The notes under the pieces were generated by a model. The model saw only the letters and a list, made by a program, of their open reading frames with translations, did no database searches and was not told where the DNA came from. The translations under genes were made by a program, and so were the position numbers. From Humulus lupulus (taxonomy: Eukaryota > Streptophyta > Magnoliopsida > Rosales > Cannabaceae), in NCBI RefSeq assembly GCF_963169125.1, contig NC_084795.1:189198214-189262213 (forward strand): a stretch of DNA of 64,000 nt, written 5' to 3'. Of this stretch, positions 1 through 12,270 are shown piece after piece. The number at the start of each line of letters is the position of its first letter. The stretch's first letter is position 1.

Positions 1-382
1 ATTTTCCAGATCTCATAGTGCTATGAAAATTTTTCTTATCTACTTTGCTAATGTTCTGGAAAGAACATAACACCACAATGTGTAAGTAGATCATATCGTA
101 GATTGGAAAGTCAGTGTAAATCATGTGCACTGACTAATCTTAGGACTAACTTATTTTGAACATATAATCATATTTATATTCCACTGTGATTACGTCACTA
201 TAAATAAGATTAGCTATATGCTCGAGATTTAATAGTAGTTTATATTAAACAAATAATCATGAAAATAAAACATGTGTGCAAAGTGATTAATCAAGTCAAA
301 AAAATGATTTCTATTCTTTTATTGATAATAAAAAGAGATTACGAAGAATTAGTGTTTTAATTAGGGCATAAAACCCCAACAA
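1..382 (-). mobile_element. Partial LTR of the 'TGTTGGGG' family, cut by window start
   Basis: The reverse complement of this stretch matches 56804-57170 almost base for base, beginning TGTTGGGGTTTTATGCCC at position 382 and reading leftwards. It is therefore the first ~380 bp of an LTR on the minus strand, and the rest lies outside the window. The family is described at 56804-61061. The flank on the right is AACAT; the matching duplication cannot be seen. Confidence 0.8.
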
Positions 383-747
383 ACATATCCTTATAAGTAG
401 TCAAGGTGCACCAGCAGACACGAATCACACGCAGTAGAGAGGTCCCAAAGGGAACCCTTTCAAAATAAATTTATTGGCACATGACCATGAGGACTTGGAG
501 AAGTTCCTCACAAAAAAAAAAAAAAGAACAGCTTCTTAGAGTCCCAGACCAAGGAAAAAAAGGCTTCTCAAAGTCCCATACTAAAGCAAAAAGTGGGCTT
601 CTCAAAGTCTCACAGCAATAAGAGAAAGAGAAAGTGATTTACACTTCCCTTATACTTGTGTGAACATATAAAATTATCTTGTGAACTGGTACATTTGAAA
701 GAGTTGTGAGATAAGAGGTCCTTGTGTCGTAGGCTCTTGGCAAAATG

Positions 748-855
748 CACCCACAATGCGAGGCTGCAATTTAGTAGCCCTCAAATAGAATGTGCCCACA
801 ATGCGAGGCTGCAATTTAGAAGCCTTCAAATGGAATGTGCCCGCAATGCGAGATG
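748..855. repeat. 45-bp tandem repeat, about 2.4 copies
   Basis: Units starting near 750, 795 and 840 share CCCACAATGCGAGGCTGC followed by AATTTAG, AGCC and TCAAAT. The period is 45 bp, a multiple of three, which is why long false frames run through on both strands. Further single CGCAATGCGAG words follow to about 900. Confidence 0.8.
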
Positions 856-892
856 CCCTCACTATGCGAGATTCTTTCGCAATGCGAGGCCA

Positions 893-1087
893 CAATGCGA
901 TGCCCTTGTGTATTCACCTCCTAGATTAGATGTGCCTGCATCGCAAGGACGCAATGCAAGTCAACTTATGGATATCTCGATGCTGCCGCGATGCAAGGCC
1001 GCAATGTGATGCCCTTGTATATTCACCACCGAGCTTATATGTGCCTGCATCGCGACGTTGCAATGCAAGTCAACTTGTGGATATCTC
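893..1087. repeat. 109-bp direct repeat, two copies
   Basis: Copies begin near 893 and 1002 and share CAATGCGATGCCCTTGT, TATTCACC, TGTGCCTGCATCGC, GCAATGCAAGTCAACTT and GGATATCTC. The second copy is about 85 bp long. This looks like local duplication inside the 3' untranslated part of the element. Confidence 0.75.
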
Positions 1088-2218
1088 TTTAGTAATATCC
1101 ACCTCACAAAACGAGAGGCATCTTAACTCATACTTTACCAAGTGTGAACGACGAAAATCCTCCCTCGACCTTGGCTCCCAATTGAGTTCGCTTCTTACCT
1201 TAGACATTTCTTATAGCATCACCAACTAAAGATGTCCAAAATGAATAGCTAAAGTCGACAAAGCGACGAGACACCTCACACCTTACAAGAGAGTCTCACA
1301 TAGCAAGGGCACCCTCCCTCGGCAAGGTTGCCTTTGGCCTTGTAACTCAATCAGGCTCAACTCATTCATTGTACATCTATATAAATTCCACCTTGCAAAC
1401 ATAAATGAAGAATGAAGTCACAGAGACACAAAACGAGGCTAAGAGGCCTCACACAGCGAGAGGGCCCTCGCATAGCGAGACAAACTATAGCCTAGAGCTT
1501 CCAAACATTCTTGTCTAACTGTTTAACGTGCTCCTAAGCCTCATATAAGCCTTATCCTTGAAAGGAAGGTCGATGAAGGTCCTGGGATGTCAACAGATGA
1601 AGCACAAAGAGAAGGAGGCAAGTCTCACCATGTGAGAGGGTCTCGTTGTGGGAGACCATCTCGCATAGTGAAGTCTTCATCACCCAATAGTGTTGAATGA
1701 CATCCTTCGTTGCCTTATATGCCTCCAAGCATAACGCAAGTATCGCATTCATGAAAAAAGTGACAAGAAAAGGCCTTCACGTGTTGACGAATGAAGGTTG
1801 AAGACTCGAAGGCACAAAAGAAGGTCACCCTTGGCTCGATGCTCCCGAATGACTATGTTTGTGCCCTCGCATGTCCATGATTAGTTCTTTTCACCTAGCA
1901 CTTGATCATACCCTCTAGAGTGTGTTCTCAAGTGCCATACGCTTCATCTATGCCTAGTAATCCCGTGAGGTTTCACGAGACAATAACACCATGCCATGAT
2001 ACTCGACAACTCCCCCATGGAGGTAATGCATGCCTGAATATCGATTAGCTGTCTTTCCACTCATATGACCATGACAACCCAGAGTATGCCACGAACTTCA
2101 TTGACGAGTTCTCACCATCTACAACTTGGTTTACAAGAAGGCACACAGCACTACCACCAGAGCATAGTAAGTGTAGCATCATAATAAATCTACAAGGAAG
2201 CCTTAAGACCTCCTCAGA

Positions 2219-2231
2219 GACTGGGGGCAAG
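2219..2231 (+). other. Polypurine tract before 3' LTR
   Basis: GACTGGGGGCAAG lies directly before the TGTGGATG start of the LTR. Such a purine run primes plus-strand DNA synthesis in LTR retrotransposons. Its place shows that 2232-5592 is a 3' LTR, not a solo LTR. Confidence 0.65.
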
Positions 2232-2443
2232 TGTGGATGTCGAAAATCCGCTAAGGAGAAAAGGTCTGGTCCCTTATTGAAATAAATGGCTAAGGGTCAC
2301 CGAAGGCATCAAGTACATATTGGAGGCAGAAGGCTACTATGTGCCACCAAGAGGCCACACACCCGCGAGGCCCCCATGCCTCACGAGGTCATTCCATGCT
2401 CATGCAAGACGCCCACACGATTCCCATACAAGATGTCCCTACC

Positions 2444-4665
2444 TGTAACGCCCTACTTCCTTAGAGTCGTTACTAAGTGAGTTTAAAACATTCACTTAAC
2501 TCGCTAATTGAGGTTTTAGATCAAACAGTGTAACTAAGCCATATACTGAGGATAAACTTTAGAAATAAACTCATTTCATTGAAAATCTTAAAAGTTTAAT
2601 ACTTGGGATCCCAAAATATAGTTTAGAAATATTTACAACATACAAACTGAGTCAAGTCGACTAAACGACAAAATCTAGGGTTGTTTACAAGCATCTCCCA
2701 AAATCCACCGGCTGTGGCAGCCAGGCTGGCCAAACATGTACACGTCGCTTCATGCCTGCTACTCACGTGGTTGATTGGCTTTCTCCTTACCCTTACCTGC
2801 ACCACAGAGCATCTGTGAGCCGAAGCCCAGCAAGAAAACCCACAAACAGATAACATATGTAACACATATATCAAGCATATAAACAGGCCATCAATGGGCT
2901 AAACACGTATGGCCTAGCCATCCCAGGCGTTTACCAAGCCCTGGGCTCGCGGTCCACACCGTGAGGATATCCCAGGTATCCTTTTAGGGACTCGCCCTGG
3001 CAACTCGCGCTCCACGTGCTCAACGCTACTCCCAGCCGCTTGCCGTACTCGGCCTTGCATTCAATGTGCCTAACGTCGTTCTCGGCCCCCCTGCCAATCT
3101 CGACCTACACCATTCCCGGCTCTTGCCGATCATTCACATAATAGCACTCATAGCATAATAAACAAGTACAGAATACTAACAGATACAGTCTAAGGGTCAC
3201 GCCCTGTAATTCAAACATATTGGGCTCCGCTCTGCATACCAGTTCTATTCAAGCACATTGGGCACAGCCCTGCATACAAGCTCTATGGGAACAAGGGTTT
3301 TCTTACCTTAGTCCCGAGCTCTCCGAGCACCGATGTCCTGAGCTCTCCGAGCACCGATGTCCCGAGCACACTCCTCTAGCTCGAGCCTCGCTGAAACCCT
3401 AGTCACAACACAATAACCATATCCATCCATCAAGTTCTAATCCATTAAATAACTTCGAGCCATAACTCTAACCTCCGGGACCTTGAATTCTATCAATCCG
3501 GGTGATAAAATCCATCCCGAGCCTTAACCATTGAGTTCCCAAGCCTAAACACCCTTAAAAAAGCACAAGCTGGCACTAAGGGCCGCGACTCTACCCTCAA
3601 GCGCCGCGGCTAGCCTCAAAACAGAGGCTTGCATCTCACTGACACCCACACGGGCCGCGGCGCGCTTGAATCTCTCGGCCTCCCATGGCCTCGCGCGCAC
3701 GGGTCGCGACGCGCCCCTCCTAGGGCCGCGGCCCCCACCACCGAACCCAGAATTTCCATCACTTTTCTTGCATTTTTCCTCAAGCTAACACACTTAAAAC
3801 TTATCTAACAAGCCCAAATAATTAACACAATCATTTCAGCTCAATAACAGCACCAAAACCCCATTGAATCCTACTTCAAAGCTCAACTAAAACACTTAAA
3901 ACATATCAAACTCAACCAACATGCAACTCTTACAAACCAGCAGCAAATTTAAGCATAAACCTATAATTAAAACTTACCCCTTGTTGAACTCAATCCTTGA
4001 AGTTGATCCTCAATCCCCAAGCTTCAAGCTCCTAAGTTTCCTCAGCCTAAATCCTTGCTTAAGCTAGCTTACACCAAATTCCCTTGAGTTGTTTCTTAGA
4101 GAGTGAAAGAGAGAGATAAGAATGGTGAGGAGCTAACCTTAGCTGAAAACAGAAGTATAAGTCGGTTCCCCAAAGCTTCTAATTAATTCTCCCTTTTTGT
4201 TTTATTCAGCTTAAGTCTATGTGGTTACCTCAAGGCTCGGGTTACCAAAACGTCCCCGAAGGAAAAATGGTAAATTTCCCCAATATTCCCGCCTAGACAT
4301 TCTATCCTCAAATATATCTCCAAATATTTCTTTCCATGTCTCGATAACCCCATAACTCATCTAATACCCGAATCACCCCTCGACTCGCCCCGAGTCCAAA
4401 TCTCAACCCCGTTGTGACTTTCTGACTATCCGCTCACCAGGACTGTCTCGAACCGCGCTGCACAAACATATCTCATATATATAACATTTATCACATTTAT
4501 ACCCCTAATATCCAAACGGGGTCCACATGCATATTTAACTTAACTAAACATGCATCATAATCAAGTATACACATAAATCCACATATAAGCATATTAAATC
4601 ATTTATTGCCCTCCAGGCACACTAATCAAGGCCCTAAGCCCGATTAGCAAATTCGGGTCGTTACA
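2444..4665 (-). mobile_element. Solo LTR of Tekay/Del-type chromovirus, TSD CTACC
   Basis: A 2222-bp unit with TGTAAC...GTTACA ends, flanked on both sides by CTACC. No internal region is present, so it is a solo LTR left by recombination between two LTRs. Family identity rests on near-full similarity with the paired LTRs around an integrase-chromodomain coding region at 9975-21939. The sense strand is the minus strand, which begins TGTAACGACCCGAATTTGC. The block near 2800-2860 (CACCACAGAGCATCTGTGAG, antisense) recurs in all copies. CpG-rich GGCCGCGGC words cluster at 3580-3740. Confidence 0.9.
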
Positions 4666-4679
4666 CTACCTCTCATGCA

Positions 4680-4840
4680 TGCCTCCAAGTCGCGCCCCCT
4701 CGCCTCGCGCCTCCGTGAGGCCGTCTCACCCCATGCCTCAGCGAGTCCATCTCACACCGTTCTTCTGCAAGGTCGTCTCACCCCGTGCCTCCACGAGGCC
4801 ACCTCACCTCGCACCTCTGCGAGGCCCGCTTACCTTACAC
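4680..4840 (+). repeat. Diverged ~30-35-bp repeats within LTR
   Basis: Repeated words CTCGCGCCTCCGTGAGGCC, TCTCACCCC, CCACGAGGCC and CTCTGCGAGGCC give about five imperfect units with short inverted GCCTC/GAGGC arms. They sit in the U3 part of the LTR, upstream of the TATA box. Confidence 0.6.
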
Positions 4841-5415
4841 AACTTCTTTGTGCCTAAGGTCTCTCGAGGTACCCCTCGCGCCTGACGCCATGAACGGAGG
4901 CTCTAACTTCCTGGATCCACGTGGCACATGCCTGACCAACGCCTCGCACAACACACACCCCTCGCACCCAAGATCTTGTGAGGCCCCCCTCGCGCCTCCC
5001 ATATGTATATCAACGAAGGTACAAGTAGTCTAATACTTGGCAGAATATGAAGTGGCCTAAGGCATAGGCACATCTTGGAAAGGTAAAAACATGTACGGGG
5101 CACGTGGAACACGTAAGGGTACGGAACATACATATCAACCAAAATAAGACAATCATGGATATGGTTTCCATGCTAGACAAGTAGTGGCCGTACTAGAATG
5201 GTACATAGTAAGGACTCCCAAAGCACGCCTCTGACGTTCATACCAGACAAGTAGTGGAGGTACGACATGGTACAAAGGCAGGAGTACTTTTGCAGACCCC
5301 TGATACACACTGGAGCTGACCACCACTCCTCCAACACCACTACCACCTGTAGCCTGGATATGCAACTCTTTGTCTCTTTGGGACCACAATGTACCAAGAG
5401 TCATTAGAGCTCACC

Positions 5416-5423
5416 TATAAATA
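5416..5423 (+). promoter_or_regulatory. LTR TATA box
   Basis: TATAAATA within CACCTATAAATAGGG, in the expected U3/R position of the 3' LTR. Confidence 0.55.
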
Positions 5424-5592
5424 GGGTATCACTTCATCATTGAGGGGGTTGGAAAATTCATTGTATACTCAGGCAATTAATAAATATATGAATTTTTACT
5501 CCATTGTTGATCTGCACTTATCTTTCCTCAAGTCTATTCTAAGTTCTTACTTAGTTATTCTCTTACTAAGCTTTGAGTTTTCTAACCTAACA

Positions 5593-8196
5593 TAGTTGAT
5601 GAGTTCTCACTGTCACCACTAGGAGCATCTTCGACTGTGACCACTAACTTGATTGTATCGACCGGTGCTAAACCTTCCCCAGTGAAACCGTAAATAACTA
5701 GAGATCAAGGCTTCAAGTCATTGATTGATAACTTCATCTTTTCAAAAGAAGACTTGTAGATAATGTCCACCGAGCTTCCAGTATTGACCAGACACCTTTT
5801 TACTTTCATGTTTGCAATTTGAACTACAATGATGAGCATTTCATTATGTGGATACCTAACGTGCCTAGCATCATCATCTGTGAAAGCGAGGGCCTCACTT
5901 TCATAACGAGGATTATTTGGAGATCTCTCCTCAATAGCCATGACTTCTAATGATGCGTCGATCTCATGATGAAGTGTCCTGGCATATCTCTCATTTACTT
6001 TGTTACTATCACCAGCCAGGTGTGGCCCTCCACATATGGTATCTAAGGTAAAGTCCACAGGCTCGGGTTGTAAGGTTGGATATTGTCATCGTTTAAACCC
6101 AGGATTGTTGTTGCTTCCCCCTCCTTGGGTCTTCTCTGCCCGATACTTTTTGAACTTGCCCGACTGAAGAAGAAATTCTATCTCATCTTTTAGGTGGTTG
6201 AATTCGTTTGTGTCGTTACCATAATCTCCATGGAGACAGAAAAACTTATTCATATCCCTCTTACTCATTTCTTTCTTGATAGGTGGAGGTTTCCAGTAGA
6301 GAACTTCCTGGTTAGTGGCAAGATAAATTTATGCCTAGCTGGCAGCTAGAGATGTATAATTTCTTAATCAAGGTTCATACTTGGTGGTTTTTTTCTCGTT
6401 TGGCCTCGACTTGGCCCTCTTCTTTTCATGGTGATTAGACTTGTTATTCCCACATTTCTTTCCAACATTCTGACCATTTCCACCAGCCTTGGGGGGATCA
6501 GATGAGCCTCTTGGATTGTTTATGCCATTCTTTTCTTTCTCAATAGCATCGTCCAATTTCATATACTTGTTCGCCCGGTCAAGAAATCATTGAAGTGTTG
6601 AGATTGGATTTTGATGAATACTATCCCACAAGGGGCTTCGGTAAGTAATTCCAGAGGAGATGGCAACCATCTTTCCTTCATCTCCCACGGAAATGGCCTT
6701 GTTAGCTTCTTTCATAAATCTCTGTATGTAATTCTTCAGAGATTCATCATTTCCTTGTTTGATGTTTGCTAGTCAATTTGCATAGACTGGTGGGGTCCGG
6801 GAAGCACTAAATTGTTAATAAAACTCCTTCCTGAACATGTCCCATGAGGTAATGAATTCTAGTTTGAATTTCCAATACCATTCTTGGGCAGTATCTGACA
6901 ATGTGGTCGGGAAAACTTTGCACCGATAATCACCGCTCACTCTGAGCAGTTCCATCTGATCCTCAAACTTCCCGACATGCCTGAACGGATCTTCTTTTTC
7001 TGTATATACTAGTAGCACAAGAGCTTTATACTTTTTTGGCGGCTCGGCTGCTTTGATCTGATCACAAAAGGGACTACCCCTCCTATGATCCACTTCGTCC
7101 AACCTAGGAGGTCGTTTTGCAAAACCTTGCACTATAGCCGTCAGTGCATCGAGTTGGGCTTGAATGACCGGTGCAACTAATGATGCTCCAACATTTTGAC
7201 CTCTTGGTCGGGCATTTTCGGCGATGCACTGCTATCAATTATTTCTACTTGTTCGTTAAGGTAGGCCAAAACCTGCCCTTCGACTTAGGCGATCTTCTTT
7301 TTATTGCTAATGACATCTTGCCAATCCCTTCAGTAAGCATGTACTCCTAGCTGGTCGAATACTGTACTATTTTATCTTTCCGTATCAGAAGGCTTGTTGC
7401 GTGGGACCTACTCTTTTCCACTATGATGTTCGTTTGGATGTCGAGGTTGCTTTTTAGAATGATCTGGGAGGTCTTCTCATTCCATTTGATTATTGCCTTA
7501 TTAATAATTTGACTCGTTAGTCCGATGACTATGAGCCTCATCTCGACCATGTTCATCTTTGTACTAGGAAGTTTTTTTATCTCGAGAAGGCTTAGCCTAA
7601 ATTTTTTTGGGCGGGGCTTGCTTACTTCCCGGGCGGTGACTTCCTGATCAAGGAGTTCCCAACCAGTGACTTCCTGAAGGGGTTCTAGAATTTTCTCTCT
7701 ATGTGGACACGGTTCTAGAGCAAAGTTCATCATCCATCCGACTTCGATCAAGTCCTCGAGAGTTAGTCTTCCCAGCAGGTGGGTCCCAACCAACATTGTC
7801 ATTTTGAGCTGCATGGGCAGCTGTTCGTGCTGTGGCTTGGGTATTGACCTTGGCCAACTGGGTAGCCGCTTCTAAAGCAAGTGCTACCTCGCGATGTCAC
7901 CGGTCATCTTCTTCTTGCCTTAGTCTGATATCTTCGTTCCTTGCATCCATGTCCTATTTTTGCTGCTCGAATTCGGCCTTTTGCCTGGCCATTTCTTCAG
8001 TAGAAGACTCTTGTCGGGCATTGAACTGCATCACCTCCTCCTGGAAAACTCCCATGGCCTCCTAAAGTTGTTCCATCTCCGATATTATCTCCTCAAGAGT
8101 GACTCTAGGCTCATTCTCAGGATTTTCAGGAGCAGCAGGAATCTCTAGTCTAACATTTTCTTTTGTTGCCGGTGATGTGGGCTTTATGGGTGCCAT
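5593..8196 (-). pseudogene. gag: Decayed Tat-type gag-protease (Tat1)
   Basis: Minus-strand remains of a Ty3/gypsy capsid and aspartic protease gene, homologous along its length to the Tat2 gag at 39620. The likely ATG is at 8196, about 60 bp after the PBS. The capsid (Retrotrans_gag) core is at about 6815-7000, with the words FPTTLSDTAQEWYWKF. A zinc-knuckle-like segment lies near 6110-6268, its last cysteine replaced by phenylalanine (TNEF). The protease is at about 5600-5900, where the active-site motif reads NTGSS instead of DTGSS, so the catalytic aspartate is gone. Several frameshifts and stops break the frame. It stops at 5593 because another LTR element inserted there; RT and integrase are not in the window. 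Confidence 0.8.
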
Positions 8197-8237
8197 AACC
8201 AATAGGATGGGAATTTTAGTGTGCTCTTCTACTCAGG

Positions 8238-8255
8238 CTCTCAATGAAAGCACCA
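8238..8255 (-). other. Primer-binding site of Tat1
   Basis: The minus strand reads TGGTGCTTTCATTGAGAG just inside the 5' LTR, identical to the PBS of Tat2 at 39575-39592. It is where a tRNA primes minus-strand synthesis; I do not assign the tRNA. Confidence 0.7.
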
Positions 8256-8259
8256 AAAT

Positions 8260-8745
8260 TTTGACCATTGTTTTGTCCAATGGCGAGTAGACACAGAAAT
8301 GACATAAAATAAAATAGCATCGAATAGAAAATAAATAACACAAGGGTTTTATGGTGGTTCAGCCCCAAAGATTTGGTGATAGCCTAATCCACTTAGTGTT
8401 TTTATATATTCCAACCTACACTTGAGATCAGATGAACATTGGCCAACTGAGTTTCTCAAGTGCCAGTTAGAGAATATTTCAACACTCTCTCTAGAGAATC
8501 AATTTTAAATCCAAAAGTCCCCCAAATGAAGCCATGAGCCTTGTATTTATAGGCTCAGGGATCGTACAAAATGAGCCCCGAGACTTGACTCAATCATAAG
8601 CCGTTTCAACAAAATTTAATTAATAAAATAATTCAAAATATTAATCAAATTCAAAGTACAATAAAAATAGCTATCATTTCGGTATATCTACGAAAAATCC
8701 TCCGGCAGTCACAGACATTTCTGGTTGATGGTGTTCCTGAGATTC
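8260..8745 (-). mobile_element. Tat1 5' LTR, downstream (R-U5) part
   Basis: This is the inner half of the minus-strand 5' LTR of Tat1. A TATA box (TATAAATA on the minus strand, plus-strand 8544-8551) and a downstream block like the Tat2 LTR (plus-strand GGTTCAGCCCCAAAG, AGCCTAATCCACTTAG) support this. The LTR is split at 8745 by the copia insertion; the outer half is at 31457-31774. Together about 0.8 kb. The 3' end reads GGTCAAAA, where Tat2 has GGTCAACA. Confidence 0.75.
8544..8551 (-). promoter_or_regulatory. Tat1 LTR TATA box
   Basis: TATAAATA on the minus strand in the context GAGCCTATAAATAC, matching GAGCCTATAAATAG in the Tat2 LTRs. Confidence 0.6.
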
Positions 8746-9905
8746 TGTTATATTATTTTATAATATAATGTAATATTATATTATATTATAATATAATGTT
8801 TTAGATTAAATAAATGTGACAAAGAGTGTCATATATTGTAACATATAATAGAGAGTTACAATATTTAGATATATGAGATATATCCAAATATGTAACATAT
8901 TTGGTGTTACAAATTTGTAACTTCCAAATATTACCCTTTATTGTGTAAATTTGGTGTTACACAATATTAAGATGAATTTCAAAAAGTCATATGAGAAATG
9001 GTTGTTAGAGATATGATTTTAACCCCAATAATGTGTTTTGGGGGTTACAAAATCAATTGGGAGGGTTTGGAACCGTTTGGAAAAACAACACAAAAATGTG
9101 TGCTAAAAATGGTCAGAGGTCGCAGCCACTGAATGTTGGTGGCCGCGAATAGGGGGACAGAGAACAGTGGCCATGGCCACTGATGTCCCTGGCCGCGGCC
9201 ACACCATTTTTTCAGTTTATTCAATCTTTGTTGAACAGCTCAAAAAACTTAAATAACTCCCAAATCTCATTTTTAATTTCATAATAAACCAATTAATCAT
9301 TGGTAACAACCATGGGGGTTATTGGAATTTGAAATTCAAAGGATGTCTCTAAACTCTATAAATAGGAGCCTATTTCTCACTTGAAAGACACAACTTTTCT
9401 ATCCACTAGAGCACTTGGCTAGAAACACCTTAAGGCTTGATTATTCCATAAAGCATTTCCTAAAATATTTGAGAGATCCCTTAGTACTTGAGTTAGGGGG
9501 AAATAAGCTTTTGGACAAAGGTTTCAAACCTTGTTCAAGTTGGTGATCCCCAACACTCTTCACTTTGGTTGTGTGAGTGAGAGACTCTTATTATTTTGTT
9601 CTTGTTCTTATTTTCTTCTATTGTTTTTCTTCTTATCATTCTTGTTATATTTACTTGTATATTTCCTTAGAGTTGTAATCTCATCTACATCTTTCTTTTT
9701 AATACCTCAAATTTATTTGTATCTTTTTGTCAAACGTTGTATTTTCTATTTCAATCATCTTCTTCTTCTTTCTCTATATTTATTTGTATTTTCAGTTATA
9801 GAGTTGTAACACTCTTTTTAATCAATCATTATTTATTTATAATATATTGCATAGAGTTGTATTTTCTTACCATTTCCATCGAGGCAAAAACTATTTTCCC
9901 TAACA
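8746..9905 (+). mobile_element. Copia 5' LTR
   Basis: It begins with a very AT-rich stretch of TATAATATAATG words able to fold on itself and ends TTTTCCCTAACA. The copy at 28016-31456 matches over the whole length with scattered changes. The TATA box is at 9357-9364. GGCCGCGGCCAC-type words lie 160-250 bp upstream of the TATA box. A frame in the R-U5 part (9531-9809) is kept in both LTRs but resembles no protein. Confidence 0.85.
9357..9364 (+). promoter_or_regulatory. Copia 5' LTR TATA box
   Basis: TATAAATA in the context ACTCTATAAATAGGAGC. The same motif is at 28640-28647 in the 3' LTR. Confidence 0.6.
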
Positions 9906-9932
9906 TTCAAAAGCTTACCCTTGTTTGTTTCA

Positions 9933-9974
9933 ATGGAATGTGAAACCATCAAGATAATGAATCAAGACCTAGTG
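9933..9974 (+). pseudogene. gag: Copia gag, first 14 codons
   Basis: An ATG at 9933, 28 bp after the 5' LTR, opens a frame of 14 codons that runs into the Tekay insertion at 9975. The frame resumes after the duplicated TAGTG at 21945 with no shift. This places the start of copia gag unusually close to the LTR, and no standard initiator-tRNA primer site is visible between 9906 and 9932. Confidence 0.7.
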
Positions 9975-12268
9975 TGTATCACCCTACTACCTTAGAGTCG
10001 TTACTAGGTGAGTTTAAAATGTGCATTTAACTTGCTAACCAAGCATTTAGCCCAAAAGTGTAACTAAACTAAATTAAAATCACATAATTTGACTATGTAA
10101 TCATTCATTGAAAGTTATAAGTGTTTTACAGTAGGGATCCCAAAAATACTGCTTATAAATATTTACAACTCAAAATATGTTTAAAGTCGACTAAACGAAA
10201 AAATAGGATTCAGTACAAAGCATCTCCCAAAAATACCCCTGGCCGTGGCAACCAGGCAGACCAGACATGTACGCATCGACTCATGCTCTCCGTACTCATG
10301 GTTGGTCGGCTTTTCCCTTGCTCTTACCTGCACCACAGAGCACCTGTGAGTCGAAGCCCAGCAAGAAAACTCCACACAAATAGATAACATATGCATATCA
10401 ATTACTCAACACAAAACAAATCCGCCAACAGGCTAAACACATACAGTCATGTCGTCTTAGACGCTTCACCAGGCCCTGGGTTCACGATCTACACTGTAAG
10501 GATATCTCAGGTATCCTTTAGGGTCTTACCCTAGCAACTCGCATGCTAAACGCTGCTCCCGGCCCCCTCACCGTTCTCGGCCTTCGCCGTTCCCGGCCCT
10601 TGTCATTCATTCACATATATGCATACATAGCATAATCAATCAAACACTTAAACACATATTAACATAATCAATGGGCTATGCCCTGAACATAATCATATAG
10701 GGTCGTGCCCTACAACACAACTAGGGCCTCGCCCTGCTCTATGGGTACAGCAGTTTTCTTACCTATGTTTTGAGCTTCTTGTGCACCAGAATCTTGAGCA
10801 CGGTCCCCTAACCCTAGCCTCACTGGAAACCTAGTCACAACACATACATAGCACTCGCATTACGAATCAATTCATAATCATCTCCCGGAACCAATCCCGT
10901 GCTCTCGAGACCCCCCGTTTCCCCGCACAAGGTAGCGGAAGCGTCCCCCGAGCCCCCTGAGCCAAAACCCTAAAAACACATTTTCCCCTGCCCAGAAATT
11001 GGCCTAGCGCCACGGCACAACCCTTTAGGGGCCGCGGCGCCCAGAATGATGCCCTCCTCCTGATTCAACCTAGTGTCGCGGCACGGAAGAACAGGATCGC
11101 GGGGCTCATACGCGAACCTAGAAAACTGGGTTTTTCCCCAACATTTTCCTGAGCCAAAACTCTTCCAAATCAACCCCAAGATACTCCCAAGTCCCAAATC
11201 AACTTAAAACCTCAAATAAACAGTATAGTAACCCAGAAACAACATCAACCAGCTTAAATACATATTCAAACCCATAATTCACCAAATGGTTTAAAACTTC
11301 ATAAAACTTAAACCATAATAGATCATAACCTCATAAATGCATGAAACTCTCACCTCAAATGGAGATTCGACCTTGAGCTACTTTCCCTATCCAATTGCAA
11401 GCTCAATTCCACTAATCCTAATCTAAACCTCACTCCAATAATCCACAAGATAACACACAATTCAACTCTCAAACCATAACACTCTTAGCTGAATTCTACA
11501 GAATAATTACTCAAATTTCCTTACCTCAATATGCAGAACAATCCTCTAGTTTTTTCCTTGGCTTAATTCCCCTCTTGATCCCACCAAACTCCAGAGATCT
11601 TTCTTCCTTCCTTCCTGGTTTCTAGTTCTCTCTAGAGCTCCCAAAACACAATTCTTGCATAAGCCAAAATGCGAGAACGTTCTAAACGTTTCCCTCAGCC
11701 AAAGCTTATCTACCACCTAAGCCAAATGACCCAATTGCCCTCCTTTCTAACTTAGATTCTAGCTAATCCTCAAGGGCATCCTAGACTTTTCCTTAATCTC
11801 TTGCAAGAATACCACTTTCCCACTTAAGACAACTATCCTCAAGAGTTACCCATAGTTACCCAAGTTAGCAAAGTGCCACTAACCATTTCTCAATAATTCT
11901 CATACTCAAGTTATAATATTCCCAAAATACCCGTAGGCTCCTCCTGAGCCGGGTATTTAACCCCGTTGTTACTTTTAGCGGAACAGCTCCCTAGGACCTT
12001 CTCGGAACATGCATCACAGTTATATCACTACTCACACATGGTATCAATCAAAATATATAGAAATATTACATTTATGCCCTTAACGGGCTAAAATTATAAA
12101 TATGCCCCTAACAACCAAATGGGGCCCACATGCATATTTAATTCACCTAAACATGCATATCTAATCACATATTCATTAAATCCACATATTAATACAATAT
12201 AACAAGTATTTCCCTCCAGGCACGCTAATCAAGGCCCCAAGCCTTATTAGCAAATTTGGGTCGCTACA
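9975..12268 (-). mobile_element. Tekay 3' LTR
   Basis: A 2294-bp LTR whose minus-strand sequence starts TGTAGCGACCCAAATTTGC next to the PPT and ends GGGTGATACA at the TAGTG duplication. The ends have drifted from TGTAACG...CGTTACA. It matches 19651-21939 closely. There is no long LTR-specific gene; frames such as 10970-11197 recur in the partner LTR at 20548-20868 and resemble no protein. Confidence 0.9.
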
Positions 12269-12270
12269 AC

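Larger units (their letters stand above)
383..2231 (+). mobile_element. 3' internal non-coding part of a plus-strand LTR element
   Basis: This stretch ends in a polypurine tract directly before a TGTGGATG LTR start, so it is read as the untranslated tail of an LTR element. It has no reading frame resembling gag or pol; the short frames present are repeat artefacts. It is rich in short CGCAATGCGAG/CTCGCATAGCGAG-type words, forming the tandem repeats at 748-855 and 893-1087 and looser copies around 1440-1480 and 1615-1680. The 5' part of the element must lie left of the window or left of the LTR inserted at 1-382. Superfamily is not shown directly; the PPT style resembles Tat-type gypsy elements. 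Confidence 0.5.
2232..5592 (+). mobile_element. 3' LTR, interrupted by a solo Tekay LTR
   Basis: The LTR starts TGTGGATGTCG and ends CTAACCTAACA at 5592, where the decayed Tat1 protease frame resumes (TAGTTGATGAG). Without the insertion at 2444-4665 it is about 1.13 kb. A TATA box (TATAAATA, 5416-5423) sits about 170 bp before the 3' end, fixing plus orientation. The flank before 2232 is a PPT and not a copy of the right flank TAGTT, so a 5' LTR is expected left of the window. Confidence 0.65.

Noticed and set aside
9531..9809. 92-codon frame kept in both copia LTRs (also 28814-29092)
   Set aside because: Hydrophobic low-complexity reading of the T-rich R-U5 region; conserved only because the LTRs are copies of each other.
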